Origin: Bacteroidaceae bacterium
Lineage (GTDB): Bacteria; Bacteroidota; Bacteroidia; Bacteroidales; Bacteroidaceae
DNA length: 64,000 bases
Assembly (NCBI GenBank): GCA_017448825.1
Contig: JAFSKR010000068.1
Coordinates: 1 to 64,000 of the forward strand
Direction: 5' to 3'
The stretch's first letter is position 1. Every line of letters begins with the position of its first letter. The translations under genes were made by a program, and so were the position numbers. The notes under the pieces were generated by a model that ran no database searches, was not told the DNA's origin, and saw nothing but the letters and a program-made list of their open reading frames with translations. This document shows, piece after piece, positions 35,972 to 45,247 of this stretch.

Positions 35972-38560
35972 TTATTTGACAGCAACCTTCTTCCCGTTTC
36001 GGATGTACACGCCCTTCCCCGCAGGTCTTCCCTTCAACTTCCTGCCGTCCAGCGTGTACCAGTCGGCAGCGTCATCGTCGGTCTCTGTCTGTATGCCGCC
36101 GATGCCGTCAGGAATCGCAGCCTCCTGCAGCATCCAGACAAAGTCAGGCGTCCAGCTGTAGTCAGCCTCCGGCATGCCGTCATTGTCCGTGTCGAGCACC
36201 GTCCAGTAGGTGGAGGCGCCCCACTCGTCGCTCACGGCGTTCGTGCTGCGCACCGCATAGCGGCCGCCGTCGCCCCTGTACCACACCTGGCCCTCCCACG
36301 AGTCACGGCTGTTGCCCTTGTCCGTGCGGATGCACCCGTGCGGATTCAGTTCGCCGGTAGCGCCGCCGTCGCTCAGGTGCGGGTTCGAGAAGCATTCGTC
36401 CAGTTTCCATCCCGGGGAGCGGAAGAGGTCGCCGCCCTCCGTCTTGTGGAAGGTGAATGTGCCTGCCTCCTGCTCCGTGTCCGTCAGATGGCCGTCCGCC
36501 TTCAGGTAGTAGGTCTTCGTCCCCTCCGCCTTTCCGTTGCTCCTGGTCACGATGCGGTACCGCTTCTCGTACTGTATCTCCGCCAGTGCCGCCCTGTACT
36601 GCGCGTCCGTCACCCCGGGCTCCGGTTCAGGTCCCGGCTCATCCTTTTTCTCGATGGTCAACGTGCCCTTCACATACGAGATCTCATAGTTCTGAGCCTC
36701 CGCACCCGACACCGTGATGTCGTAAGTGCCAGGTTCGCTGGCAGAAGTTGCAGCCGCCGCCGCGACAGGCTTCTTCGTCAGCACTCTTTCTGTCTCACCG
36801 TTCTTGAAGCCGCTGTAATCCACCTCAAATGCCGGCAACGCCTCGCCCTGCCTGATGGTGTAACTTTGCGCCTTCACCGTGAGCGGGGCCCTCTTGACGG
36901 TCAGTGTGCCCTCCACGTAAGCGACCAGCGTGTTCGCCACCGTTCCTTGTGCCACGGTGATGGGGTAGGTGCCTGCGGGTGAGTCCTTCTTTGCCGTTGT
37001 GGTGAGTGCGGGCATGCCGTCGAGAGCGGCACCTTCAGTTTTGTAGGTCAATGCGGGCAGGTCGTCGCCGTACACCATCGTCTGGTTGTCGGCGGTGACA
37101 GTCACAGGCTGTTCCACATCCCCCGTCCGGTCAAGCGATTTGATCTGTATCGAATGCCAGTTGGTGCCGGTCTTGCCGGCAGTCATTCCGAGGTGCAGGG
37201 TGCCGTCCGTCACGTTGCATGCCAGCGTGTACTCGCCGTGGGTTGCCACCTCGCCGCCGATGTGGGCGGGGATGTACAGCCTCGTCCCGTTGGCGAAGAG
37301 AAAGACCACGTCCATCTGGCCGTCGGTGATGTCGGAGTCGAAACCGCGGCCGTCAGTGTAGAAGGCATTGGCGAAGAACGTCACCCTGTAGAGGCCGTTC
37401 TCCAAACCTGTGACGGTCTGCTCCATCACGGTGCCGGTCACCGTGGCAGGTTCGGCATACCTCTCTGCCAGCGCCGTTTCACGTCCGTCACGGGTGGTCA
37501 CCGCTGGGCCCGCCCAGCCCACCATTCCGCCAGCGTTCCATGCCTCGGCGGAAACGCCCACCAGGGCGGTGAGGTCGGTGACAGGCTCAGGCCCCTCCTT
37601 CTTCAGAACCGTGAGCGTTCCCTTCTTGTAGGAGAGTTCGTAGTTCCTGGCAGTTCCACCGCTCACGACGATGTCGTAAGTGCCAGCCTCGCTGCCGGCG
37701 GTGGCAGCGGTGGTGGCAGCCGGAGCCAGGGTGAAGGCACTGGCTTCCGTGTCACCGTTCCTCCATCCGCTGTAAGTCAGCGTGAAGGCAGGGATGGCAT
37801 CGCCCTCGGTGACGGTGACGTCCTCCACACCGACCGTGAGCGGGGCCTTTGTGATGGTGAGTGTACCCTCCACGTAGGTGACCAGCGTGTTCGTCAGCGT
37901 TCCTGCCTCCACCTTGATGGGGTAGGTGCCGGCAGGCGAGGTCTTGGTGGCGGCTGTGCTCAAAGCAGGCGTTCCGTCCAGTTCCGCCCCCTCGCTCCTG
38001 TAGGTCAGCGTGGGCAGGTCGTCGCCGTACACCATCGTCTGGTTGTCAGCCGTGATGGTGGCAGGCTGCTCGGGATTCTTCACCGTGATGCCGAACGCGA
38101 ACTCCTCATACGTGGAACCCGTGGCATCCACCTTCGAGAGTTTCACATTGCGGAAATAGCCCTTGCAGTCTCCCTCGGCGATGCCTTCCCCTGCAGTCAG
38201 CGTCAGCGAGAGGATGTCGCCGCTGTTGCCCGTGAGCGGGTTCTTGGCGGTGGAGTTCAGCACACAGATGTAGTGCCCGTCCCTGTAGTTCATCGCCGCC
38301 GTGTGCCGCCTCGTGCACCGGCTGCCCGTCTCCACCAGATACTCGCCGTCCTCGTCCTGCGCCACGGTGATGCCGCCGGGCAGGTAGAGGTCAAACTGCA
38401 GGTCACGGTACTCCGCACCGGGATTGTCCAGCAGCACATCCACAGTCTTGGTCTCTCCCGGCTGAATCTCGAAGTCCCCGATGTACAGCCGGTCGTCGGC
38501 AAACACGCTGCCCGTGACCGCCAGCAGCGCCGCCATCAAAAATGTCAGTCTCCTTTTCAT
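35972..38560 (-). CDS. Secreted MBG-repeat protein, cohesin-like N-terminus
   Basis: An 862-aa secreted protein. After the signal peptide (residues 1-21) a cohesin-like beta domain fills about 24-158 (IQPGETKTVDVLLDN, LQFDLYLPGGITV). Two MBG-type repeats follow at 166-335, each opening like TADNQTMVYGDDLPTLTY. A ~150-residue domain at 345-500 is shared with the next gene upstream. Two more MBG repeats (508-670) and a C-terminal region come next. The last ~30 residues carry YTLDGRKL and GVYIRNGKKVAVK, a Bacteroidales surface-protein ending. The DNA is visibly more GC-rich than the surroundings. Its start lies 38 nt after the GH5-type gene, so they are probably co-transcribed. It is likely a surface scaffold or glycan-binding protein; that is inference. 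Confidence 0.75.
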   Translation of the reverse strand: MKRRLTFLMAALLAVTGSVFADDRLYIGDFEIQPGETKTVDVLLDNPGAEYRDLQFDLYLPGGITVAQDEDGEYLVETGSRCTRRHTAAMNYRDGHYICVLNSTAKNPLTGNSGDILSLTLTAGEGIAEGDCKGYFRNVKLSKVDATGSTYEEFAFGITVKNPEQPATITADNQTMVYGDDLPTLTYRSEGAELDGTPALSTAATKTSPAGTYPIKVEAGTLTNTLVTYVEGTLTITKAPLTVGVEDVTVTEGDAIPAFTLTYSGWRNGDTEASAFTLAPAATTAATAGSEAGTYDIVVSGGTARNYELSYKKGTLTVLKKEGPEPVTDLTALVGVSAEAWNAGGMVGWAGPAVTTRDGRETALAERYAEPATVTGTVMEQTVTGLENGLYRVTFFANAFYTDGRGFDSDITDGQMDVVFLFANGTRLYIPAHIGGEVATHGEYTLACNVTDGTLHLGMTAGKTGTNWHSIQIKSLDRTGDVEQPVTVTADNQTMVYGDDLPALTYKTEGAALDGMPALTTTAKKDSPAGTYPITVAQGTVANTLVAYVEGTLTVKRAPLTVKAQSYTIRQGEALPAFEVDYSGFKNGETERVLTKKPVAAAAATSASEPGTYDITVSGAEAQNYEISYVKGTLTIEKKDEPGPEPEPGVTDAQYRAALAEIQYEKRYRIVTRSNGKAEGTKTYYLKADGHLTDTEQEAGTFTFHKTEGGDLFRSPGWKLDECFSNPHLSDGGATGELNPHGCIRTDKGNSRDSWEGQVWYRGDGGRYAVRSTNAVSDEWGASTYWTVLDTDNDGMPEADYSWTPDFVWMLQEAAIPDGIGGIQTETDDDAADWYTLDGRKLKGRPAGKGVYIRNGKKVAVK

Positions 38561-38598
38561 ATAATAAAAAGATTAAGTTTTATTGGTTCTTGTTTCCT

Positions 38599-41500
38599 CT
38601 ACTTCACCGTCACCTTCTTGTTGTTAATGATGTACACGCCGGCAGGGAGCCGCTTCGCGTCCGTGCCCATCCTCTGCCCCGTCAGGCTGTAGATGGCACC
38701 CTCCTGTCCGTCGCGCCCCAGCGGTGCAATGCCCGTCGCCCCGTCTGCCATGTCCATCAGGGCATACAGCCCGTCCGTCGTCACGAGCCTCCCGTTCTCC
38801 AGTTTGCCCCTGCCTCCTCCGGAAAGGGTCAGGCGCACCAGCGCATCCTCCGTCGGCTCGAATCCGGCGTTCCGCATCGAGTAGGCAACCACCGTGTAGA
38901 GGTTCTCCCCCGTTTGGGCGAATGCCAGCACGTGGTCAGACGAACAGTTCAGGGCGACCTCCTGCAATGTGCAGCCCTCAGGCACAGCCACGTCAAACTG
39001 CATGGCGGTGTATCGCCCTGCCTGGTTCACCGATACATCCATGCCGTTGCCGCCCGTGGTCACCAGCACCGTCCCGTTCCGTGTGTCCAGCGTTCCGCGG
39101 ACCTTTGCTTCCGCATCCACGCCCAGAATGACGTTCACCACCCTTGTCACGTCGAAGATGTCCACCTCGCCGTCACCGTTCATGTCTGCCGCCGCCTCCG
39201 AGAAGTTTTCGATCTCCGTTCCAAGGATGCGGTTCACGATGGCGGTCACGTCGAAGATATCGACCTCGCCGTCGCTGTTGACATCGCCCGGGATGCCGCC
39301 AAGCCTCTGCCACAGGTCGCGGAATGCCAACTGGCTCACGTTGTTGTCGGCTGCCACGATGAACTTCACGGTCAGCACACCGTCTTCACCCACCGTGCCC
39401 TTCGCCGTGTAGTGACCCAGGTAGTCGTTCCAGTCACGGAAACGTTTGCCGCTGAGGGGAACAGGTGTGCCGTCGCACAGTTGCAGGGACACGCCCTTCG
39501 GAGCCACGTTGCCATCAACTGCAATCAGGCGGACAAAGGCTGTCAGCGTATATTCGCCCGGCTCCATGTCGGTCATGGTGGCCGTCAGCGTGCGGGCTTC
39601 TAACGTCGTGTTGCCCTCTGGGGCGTGGTAGAATATGTAAGGATTGTTAAAGCCCGACTCATCGGCAGCGGAAGCCACGCTGACATTGTATGGCGCGTCA
39701 ACCATATAGGGGGTATTCTCCATGTTGTACTCCCAGGCACTCATCAGGAATCTCTTAAAGTCGTCGTAGCTTTCGCCACCGCCGCCCTCGTAGGGGTTAT
39801 AGTAATTCCCGGCTACGGCATCCGTTACCAGTCCCTCGTCGTATAGTTTCTTAAAAGCCGCATAGGAATACCTATACCAGGATTCTGCCACTGGTGTGCA
39901 GACATTGGTGGCCGTCAGCAGTTCGTTTTTCGTCACCTTAAGTGCTCTTGCCGCGAAGGCATTGCTCTCTATGTTTGTGCGGGCCTGCTGTATGGCTTCC
40001 GTTAGCCGGTAGTAGTTGGCGTAGGTGTGATCGGTCACCATGGCCTGTTGCAGGGTGTTTCTGGCGTAGACCGACATTTTCTGGGACAATAGTTCCTCAG
40101 CCTCAGCCAAAGCTCTAGCGTAAGCCTCATCGAGTGAGGGTATCTTGGTCAGCATTAGGCTCTTGATTTGCAGAGTGTGCCAGTTGGTGCCCGCCTTCAT
40201 CTGCTCCATGCTGATGTGCAGCGTGCCATTGACGACAGTGACTTCCATGGTGTACTCATCGTTCTTCTGGGTGGCTGTGCCGATGTGGGCGGTCATGGGC
40301 ACGGTGACGTCATTGGCATGAAGGCACACCACATCGGTGGCTCCTTCCTTTAAGTCAGAATCGAAGCCACGCCCATCGGTGTAGTAGGCATTGGCACAGA
40401 GCACGAGGGTATAGTCGCCGTACTCCAGCCCTGTGACGGTCTGCTCCATCACCGTGCCCACAGCCTCCACCGTCATCTCGTAGGTCTCCATCATCTGCGC
40501 CCTGCGCCCGTCAGCAGTTGTCACGGCGGGAGCATATTCGGTGCTGCACACGCCCCAGGCGTACCAGTCCTCCTGCGACGTGCCCACGTGGTCGGTGCGG
40601 TCGGCAGGCAGGGCGATGGTCAGGTCGGGCGTGATAGTGAGCGTTCCCTCCCCGTGTCCCTGAACAAAGTCGCCAATCAGGTAGTTGTCGGCCTTGCCGC
40701 CGCTCACGGTGATGGCGTAATTGCCCACGGGGGAATCTTTCGTGGCTGTGGTGCTGACGGTAGGCAGTTCGCTCAGGGCGATGGTCTCGGTGTCGCCGTT
40801 GCGGAAGCCGTCGTAGGTCACAGTCAGCGTGGGGATGTCCATGCCCGTGCCCACTGCCACGTCGTTGGGAGTGATGGTGAGCGGGGCGGGCAGGATGGTG
40901 AGGCGGCCCGGCTTGTAGGTCACGCCGTCCTGGCTGCCGCTAATCAGGATGTCGTAGGTGCCCACGGGCGAAATCTTCGTGACCATGGTGCTGAGCGTCG
41001 GCTCGCTCACGGTGCCAGGGCCAGTGACCTCATAGGTAAGCGTCGGCACGTCATCGCCATAGTACATGACGATGTCGCTGGCCTTTGCTGTGGTGTTCAA
41101 GGTGAAAGGCTCTGCCACGGGGGTCACGCCGTCGTTGCTGAGGAAAATTTCCTTGATGCTTGTCCCATTCCCTTCCCCTCCATCAATTCTGACGCTCACA
41201 ATATGGGACAGTTCAAGTTCCGGGTAGGCATGAAGGTCGATCACCACCACCTTCTGGTTCAGGTCGATGACAGCTTCTGCTTCTGGACCATCGTGATGAG
41301 TGCTGCTTATATGTACAGCACCATTTGTAATAGGATTCACAGTATCGTCCAAGTGCAGCACCATATAGTTGTAGGCAGAAAAGTCCAGTCCGCCATAATA
41401 GTTCCAGGCTGGCATTCCACCCCGAGGATACGAACTGGTGACGTAATGCCACCCATACCCGAAGCCTTGGAATGTGTGGGTCGTCTCATCGTATGAACTC

Positions 41501-42888
41501 TCGCCTATGAAGAACCCGGTGTTGCTGACACCGTCTACAGACAGTGGAAACAGACTCGAACTGATGCTGAACTCGGCGCTTAACACCTGACCCGTGCCGT
41601 CCGTGTACTCGCCGCGGAGGGTTACCGTGCCCTCTTTCCTGACGTGCATGTTGCCTTGCTTGACGGTGACGACGCTCTCATCGGAACTGGTCCACACGGC
41701 ATCGCCAGCCACGTTCCACCGCCGCCCGTTGGCAAACGTCGCCATCAGGGTGATGGGGCGCGTGTCGCCGGGATAGACCGTCGTGTAGGTGTTCTCCAGT
41801 TCCACCCGTTCGGCTCTCAACTCACTGGCGGGAGTGTATTTTGTTGTGGCATATTCCTTGGTCCATTCGAGGAAAGGTACGTAGCAAGCCTCCGGGGAGT
41901 TGTAAATCGTGGGCTGTCCGTCGGGTGAGGGCTGGTTGACACGCGCCATGATGTTTCCTTCTGAATACAAGTTCCAACTGACATTTCCCGACTCATCGCA
42001 CAGGCGCTTGAGGCCCAGCCCAAAGGTGCTCGTGCGGCCGTATTCGCCCTCTTCGCCATACCAGGCAGTTTCGGTGATGATGAGTGGAGCCATGTTACTG
42101 GCCATCTCCATCTCTTTTGCCCATCTTTCTCTGAGCGTGTCATAGTAGGTGTCTAAATCTGTGTTACAATAAAAATGTATGTCATAACCGATGTTCTCTC
42201 CCTCGATGGGGTAAACGGCATAGCCGCCATAGTAACTCTGATAGCCATGCCCAGGAACCCAGATGACATTGTTGCAGCCATTGCTGCGTATGAGGTCAAC
42301 CATGGGTTGGTAGTAGTCTTTCAGGGTCTTGAAGTTGTTCACACTGCCATCGCTGCCCAGGAAAGTGCCAGGCTCACAGTCCAGCCCGAACATCACGCCT
42401 GGGTTGTTCTTGATGCGCGGGTGACGGCTGAGATAGTCTAACCACATCAAGCGGCGCTGTTGCATGGGTTCGCCAATGCGTCTTGTGTAGCCATCATCAT
42501 AGAGTTTCACATCGGGGAAAAGCAGCACGTAGATGCCCTTGCTGTTCAGATAGTCAATCTTGGGCAATATGTAAATGTCAAACTCCTCAAGGCTTCCGTG
42601 TGAGTCGTATGGGTTGCCACAACCCATACGGGCATAGTCCAGTTTGTAGCCTGCTGCCAGAATAGAGTCAACGGTCAGTTTCCATGCGGAGAAATCGCTC
42701 GCAACATCATTTCCATAATAATAAATGTATACCCAATCACCAATCCACCCGTGCAGCGTCACGATGTCACCTTTCGGGTTCTTCAGGTAGCGACCGTCCA
42801 CATGGAGAGGTTCAAGGTCTTGTGCATGGCAGATGCCGATAGTGCCCATCAACATTGCCGTCATGATCATAAGAAGTTTCTTTTTCAT
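38599..42888 (-). CDS. GH5-type glycosidase with MBG, dockerin-like modules
   Basis: A 1429-aa secreted multidomain protein. Signal peptide 1-22. A GH5-like TIM barrel spans ~25-355; probable acid Glu172 in FGLDCEPG (Cys where Asn usually precedes it), probable nucleophile Glu273 in ITETAWYG, and DIHFY at 236-240. Then come a BIG2-like Ig domain (~365-450), a beta domain, MBG repeats (~605-770), the ~140-residue domain shared with the 862-aa neighbour, a helical segment and a second beta domain. A dockerin-like pair of calcium loops (DVNSDGEVDIFDV, DMNGDGEVDIFDV) lies at 1199-1257, then a cohesin-like stretch, and the tail IYSLTGQRM ... GVYIINNKKVTVK. Substrate unknown, probably a beta-glycan or mannan. 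Confidence 0.8.
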   Translation of the reverse strand: MKKKLLMIMTAMLMGTIGICHAQDLEPLHVDGRYLKNPKGDIVTLHGWIGDWVYIYYYGNDVASDFSAWKLTVDSILAAGYKLDYARMGCGNPYDSHGSLEEFDIYILPKIDYLNSKGIYVLLFPDVKLYDDGYTRRIGEPMQQRRLMWLDYLSRHPRIKNNPGVMFGLDCEPGTFLGSDGSVNNFKTLKDYYQPMVDLIRSNGCNNVIWVPGHGYQSYYGGYAVYPIEGENIGYDIHFYCNTDLDTYYDTLRERWAKEMEMASNMAPLIITETAWYGEEGEYGRTSTFGLGLKRLCDESGNVSWNLYSEGNIMARVNQPSPDGQPTIYNSPEACYVPFLEWTKEYATTKYTPASELRAERVELENTYTTVYPGDTRPITLMATFANGRRWNVAGDAVWTSSDESVVTVKQGNMHVRKEGTVTLRGEYTDGTGQVLSAEFSISSSLFPLSVDGVSNTGFFIGESSYDETTHTFQGFGYGWHYVTSSYPRGGMPAWNYYGGLDFSAYNYMVLHLDDTVNPITNGAVHISSTHHDGPEAEAVIDLNQKVVVIDLHAYPELELSHIVSVRIDGGEGNGTSIKEIFLSNDGVTPVAEPFTLNTTAKASDIVMYYGDDVPTLTYEVTGPGTVSEPTLSTMVTKISPVGTYDILISGSQDGVTYKPGRLTILPAPLTITPNDVAVGTGMDIPTLTVTYDGFRNGDTETIALSELPTVSTTATKDSPVGNYAITVSGGKADNYLIGDFVQGHGEGTLTITPDLTIALPADRTDHVGTSQEDWYAWGVCSTEYAPAVTTADGRRAQMMETYEMTVEAVGTVMEQTVTGLEYGDYTLVLCANAYYTDGRGFDSDLKEGATDVVCLHANDVTVPMTAHIGTATQKNDEYTMEVTVVNGTLHISMEQMKAGTNWHTLQIKSLMLTKIPSLDEAYARALAEAEELLSQKMSVYARNTLQQAMVTDHTYANYYRLTEAIQQARTNIESNAFAARALKVTKNELLTATNVCTPVAESWYRYSYAAFKKLYDEGLVTDAVAGNYYNPYEGGGGESYDDFKRFLMSAWEYNMENTPYMVDAPYNVSVASAADESGFNNPYIFYHAPEGNTTLEARTLTATMTDMEPGEYTLTAFVRLIAVDGNVAPKGVSLQLCDGTPVPLSGKRFRDWNDYLGHYTAKGTVGEDGVLTVKFIVAADNNVSQLAFRDLWQRLGGIPGDVNSDGEVDIFDVTAIVNRILGTEIENFSEAAADMNGDGEVDIFDVTRVVNVILGVDAEAKVRGTLDTRNGTVLVTTGGNGMDVSVNQAGRYTAMQFDVAVPEGCTLQEVALNCSSDHVLAFAQTGENLYTVVAYSMRNAGFEPTEDALVRLTLSGGGRGKLENGRLVTTDGLYALMDMADGATGIAPLGRDGQEGAIYSLTGQRMGTDAKRLPAGVYIINNKKVTVK

Positions 42889-42960
42889 ATAGGTTTAGGT
42901 TTTATTGTTAGCATTTTTGTTCGACTTCTCCCTGTCTCAATCGTCAACATACAAAGAAAA

Positions 42961-43102
42961 CGTGGACAATTACTTTATCGTCTACGTTTCAGAGGTATTG
43001 GGGATAACCATGCACACATTTACGAGTAAAAGCCCACGCCTAACGACGTGAGCATCAGCCTTACTCTTGTGTGCTTCATCTAATTCCCCAATTATCTGAA
43101 AC
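42961..43102. repeat. Long imperfect inverted repeat
   Basis: A ~42-nt left arm (42987-43028) is largely complementary to 43061-43102: GTTTCAGA with TCTGAAAC, ATTGGGGA with TCCCCAAT, GCACACA with TGTGTGC, GAGTAA with TTACTC. A small CACG/CGTG pair sits in the loop. A separate hairpin CGTGGAC/GTCTACG is at 42961-42986. It fills the gap before the GH5-type gene (301 bases without a gene). On the minus strand it would be in that gene's leader. Confidence 0.6.
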
Positions 43103-43189
43103 AAGATTCTAAGCGGACGCTTTTCTTAATATGTCTTTATGTTGTGATGTTACATAGGCATGAGTATTAATGTGAATAAAGTTCCTTCA

Positions 43190-43597
43190 TCACTTATCTT
43201 TGTCAGCGATATACCGCTTGATTTTCTCAATGAGTTGACGAGTGGGCTCGATTTTCTCTTCCACCTCCTCTTGCCCCACATCAATGGAACAATTGTAATC
43301 GCCATCCTCTCGGAGTTGTTGCAGACGGGAATAGAGTCTGCCCTCTTCCTTCGTAAAGATACCTGTCTTTACATAAAAAAGACTGAACTTGTTGACTGCT
43401 CCGCGATGTGTGCCCACTTCGTGAGAATCGTGTATCAACATCGCACCCACAGCATGGAAGAGTGCATAATACAAACGGTTGGCTGCCATTTCCCACAGCT
43501 TCCCTTGCAATTGCACTTCCAATTGGGCAAGCGTCTTGTCCACTTTTTCCAGTTCAAGTGTGACAAGGACCTTCCTATCCTCTTCTTTAAGACTCAT
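43190..43597 (-). CDS. HEPN-domain protein (toxin-like)
   Basis: A 135-aa helical HEPN protein. The core ANRLYYALFHAVGAML (around residues 40-55) has Arg and His separated by six residues, as in HEPN nucleases and their relatives. The ATG at 43597 lies inside the last codons of the upstream nucleotidyltransferase gene (overlap 43587-43597), so translation is coupled. A longer reading to 43696 overlaps that gene fully and is rejected. HEPN/MNT pairs act as toxin-antitoxin systems in several bacteria; that it is an active toxin here is inference. Confidence 0.8.
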   Translation of the reverse strand: MSLKEEDRKVLVTLELEKVDKTLAQLEVQLQGKLWEMAANRLYYALFHAVGAMLIHDSHEVGTHRGAVNKFSLFYVKTGIFTKEEGRLYSRLQQLREDGDYNCSIDVGQEEVEEKIEPTRQLIEKIKRYIADKDK

Positions 43598-43910
43598 ATA
43601 ATAGTTGTTTGTCTTGTTCAACATTGAAATAGAAAAGGGAGTGGGGACCATGATACCATTGCTGCTTAGTGTAGGCACGTGCACTGACATCTTCACCTAT
43701 GTCCCATCCCATCTCCACAAAGGGGAACTCCAATTCATCCCTTTCCTTATAGTGAACACTCGGTTTATCCAGCAACAACAGCAAATCCCAGTCGCTGTCA
43801 TCGTGGTAGTCGCCACGGGCACGGGAGCCATAGAGGTAGAGTGTGCTGCCTTTGGGCAGAACCTTCTTCGCCACTTTCTTGATGTTGTCAATAACCTGTG
43901 AATGCCTCAT
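43587..43910 (-). CDS. MNT-type nucleotidyltransferase (antitoxin-like)
   Basis: A 107-aa minimal nucleotidyltransferase. The catalytic motif is complete: YGSRARGDYHDDSDWDLLLL, with Gly-Ser near residue 28 and the Asp-x-Asp pair within DDSDWD. In MntA/HepT systems the enzyme AMPylates the HEPN partner to silence it. Here the HEPN gene overlaps the 3' end by 11 bases. Order (MNT first) and coupling fit that model. Upstream, 43911-44060 contains a weak TAATTTG match but no firm promoter. Confidence 0.85.
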   Translation of the reverse strand: MRHSQVIDNIKKVAKKVLPKGSTLYLYGSRARGDYHDDSDWDLLLLLDKPSVHYKERDELEFPFVEMGWDIGEDVSARAYTKQQWYHGPHSLFYFNVEQDKQLLYES

Positions 43911-44063
43911 GTCTCTTCTGTTTACATTTGCAAATTAAGGACTTTTTTCCTTATTCTCCAAATTTTGGAGCAGCGAATGCCGAAAAAAGTTTATTTTTTC
44001 TGCTGAGTCGTGACAAAATAAGACTACAGGTCAAACTTTCCTTTCATTTTTTCAAACGGGAAC

Positions 44064-44105
44064 AAAAAAAGGAAGAACTTTTTAGTCCTTCCCTTTAATT
44101 TTTTT
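44064..44105. terminator. Terminator of pfkA
   Basis: AAGGAAG-A-ACT pairs with AGT-C-CTTCC-C-TT across a TTTT loop. Runs of A before and T after let it work in either direction. It lies just beyond the pfkA stop codon (minus strand). Confidence 0.55.
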
Positions 44106-44125
44106 GTTCTATGTCTTTGTATGTC

Positions 44126-45106
44126 TTAAATGGAGAGGTTGTGCAGGATGTCGAGCAGGTTGCGGTCGATGGCTCGGTTGTCCTTGATGGCTCGGGAGAA
44201 GGGGACATAGACAATTTCGTCGTTGTCGATGCCGACCATCACGTTGCGCAGTCCCTTGAGCAGGGCTTGGATGCTGGCGGCACCCATGCGGCTGGCTATG
44301 ATGCGGTCATGAGCCGTGGGATGACCGCCACGTTGGGCATGTCCGATGATGGAGATGCGCACGTCGAGTTCGGGGTATTGGCTTTTCACCAAGTCGGCAT
44401 AGTGCATGGCACCTCCCGTCTGTTCGTTGGCTGCCACAAGCACGATGGACGAGCCTTTGGTCTTGCGGAACCCTTTCTGGATGAAATGGTTGAGTTGTTC
44501 ATCCTCTATCTCGATGGTGGGTACGATGGCTTCTTCCACTCCTGCAGCAATACCTCCGTTGAGGGCAAGGAATCCAGCTCCGTCGCCCATCACCTCGACG
44601 AAGAAGAGTCGCTCGTGGCTGGTGGCGGTGTCACGGATTTTATCGACCGTCTGCATGATGGTGTTAAGGGCGGTGTCGTAGCCGATGGTGGTGTCGGTGC
44701 CGCAGAGGTTGTTGTCGATGGTGGCAGGAATGGCGATGCATGGAAAGTCAAATTCTTGTGCAAAGATGCGTGCGCCTTGAATGGTGCCGTCGCCACCAAT
44801 CACCACGAGGGCATCAATCTCCTCTTTGACGAGGTTCTCGTAGGCTTTCTTCCGCCCTTCAGCACTCTTGAAATCTTTGGAGGGGGAGGACTTGAGGATG
44901 GTGCCTCCATATTGCAGGATGTTGCTCACGTTTTGGGTCTGAAACTCCACAATCTCACCATCTATCAGTCCTTTGTAGCCACGATAGACAGCCTTGACTT
45001 TCAGTCCGTTGTAGATAGCTGCGCGTGTGACGGCACGGATGGCGCAGTTCATGCCGGGGGCATCGTTGCCGGAAGTGATGATGCCAATACATTTGAGTTC
45101 TGCCAT
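44126..45106 (-). CDS. pfkA: 6-phosphofructokinase
   Basis: A 326-aa ATP-dependent phosphofructokinase, the committed step of glycolysis (fructose-6-phosphate to fructose-1,6-bisphosphate). Visible family signatures are [20 protein letters not shown] near the N-terminus, GGDGTIQGA for the nucleotide, the catalytic [20 protein letters not shown] around 123-142, and [15 protein letters not shown]. The Gly-Gly-Asp-Gly sequence suggests ATP rather than pyrophosphate as donor. It has its own -7 element (minus TACCTTTG at 45136-45143) and lies beyond a strong hairpin from the upstream sugar-cassette genes. Confidence 0.95.
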   Translation of the reverse strand: MAELKCIGIITSGNDAPGMNCAIRAVTRAAIYNGLKVKAVYRGYKGLIDGEIVEFQTQNVSNILQYGGTILKSSPSKDFKSAEGRKKAYENLVKEEIDALVVIGGDGTIQGARIFAQEFDFPCIAIPATIDNNLCGTDTTIGYDTALNTIMQTVDKIRDTATSHERLFFVEVMGDGAGFLALNGGIAAGVEEAIVPTIEIEDEQLNHFIQKGFRKTKGSSIVLVAANEQTGGAMHYADLVKSQYPELDVRISIIGHAQRGGHPTAHDRIIASRMGAASIQALLKGLRNVMVGIDNDEIVYVPFSRAIKDNRAIDRNLLDILHNLSI

Positions 45107-45135
45107 TGTTGTGTGGTTTTGTGGTTATACGGTTG

Positions 45136-45143
45136 CAAAGGTA
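45136..45143 (-). promoter_or_regulatory. -7 element of pfkA
   Basis: TACCTTTG on the minus strand, 30 nt before the pfkA ATG. The upstream element falls inside the repeat hairpin and shows no clear TTTG. Confidence 0.45.
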
Positions 45144-45144
45144 T

Positions 45145-45247
45145 AAAAAAAAGTGAAAAGTGGTAAGTGAAAAGTGAAAAATCTAAGTTGCTTACTATTC
45201 GAACGACAAGTAACTTGGATTTTTCACTTTTCACTTTCCACTTTTTT
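45145..45247. repeat. 7-mer repeat hairpin, DegT/pfkA gap
   Basis: Arms of about 40-48 nt (45145-45192 and 45207-45247) are nearly perfect complements, built from heptamers of the type AGTGAAA. One arm runs into the 3' end of the aminotransferase gene (stop at 45231) and encodes its last few residues. A likely terminator for the upstream operon. Confidence 0.7.

Noticed and set aside
37154..38692. A 512-aa plus-strand frame within the MBG-protein gene
   Set aside because: It is an antisense shadow produced by the GC-rich codon bias; it has no signal, domain or promoter.
35733..43000. The GC-rich island as an element integrated at tRNA-Gln
   Set aside because: No integrase is seen, and the 3' end of the tRNA is not repeated on the far side of the island.
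43190..43696. The longer, 168-aa form of the HEPN protein
   Set aside because: It would overlap the nucleotidyltransferase gene by over 100 bases. The ATG at 43597 gives the usual coupled overlap and a clean HEPN domain.
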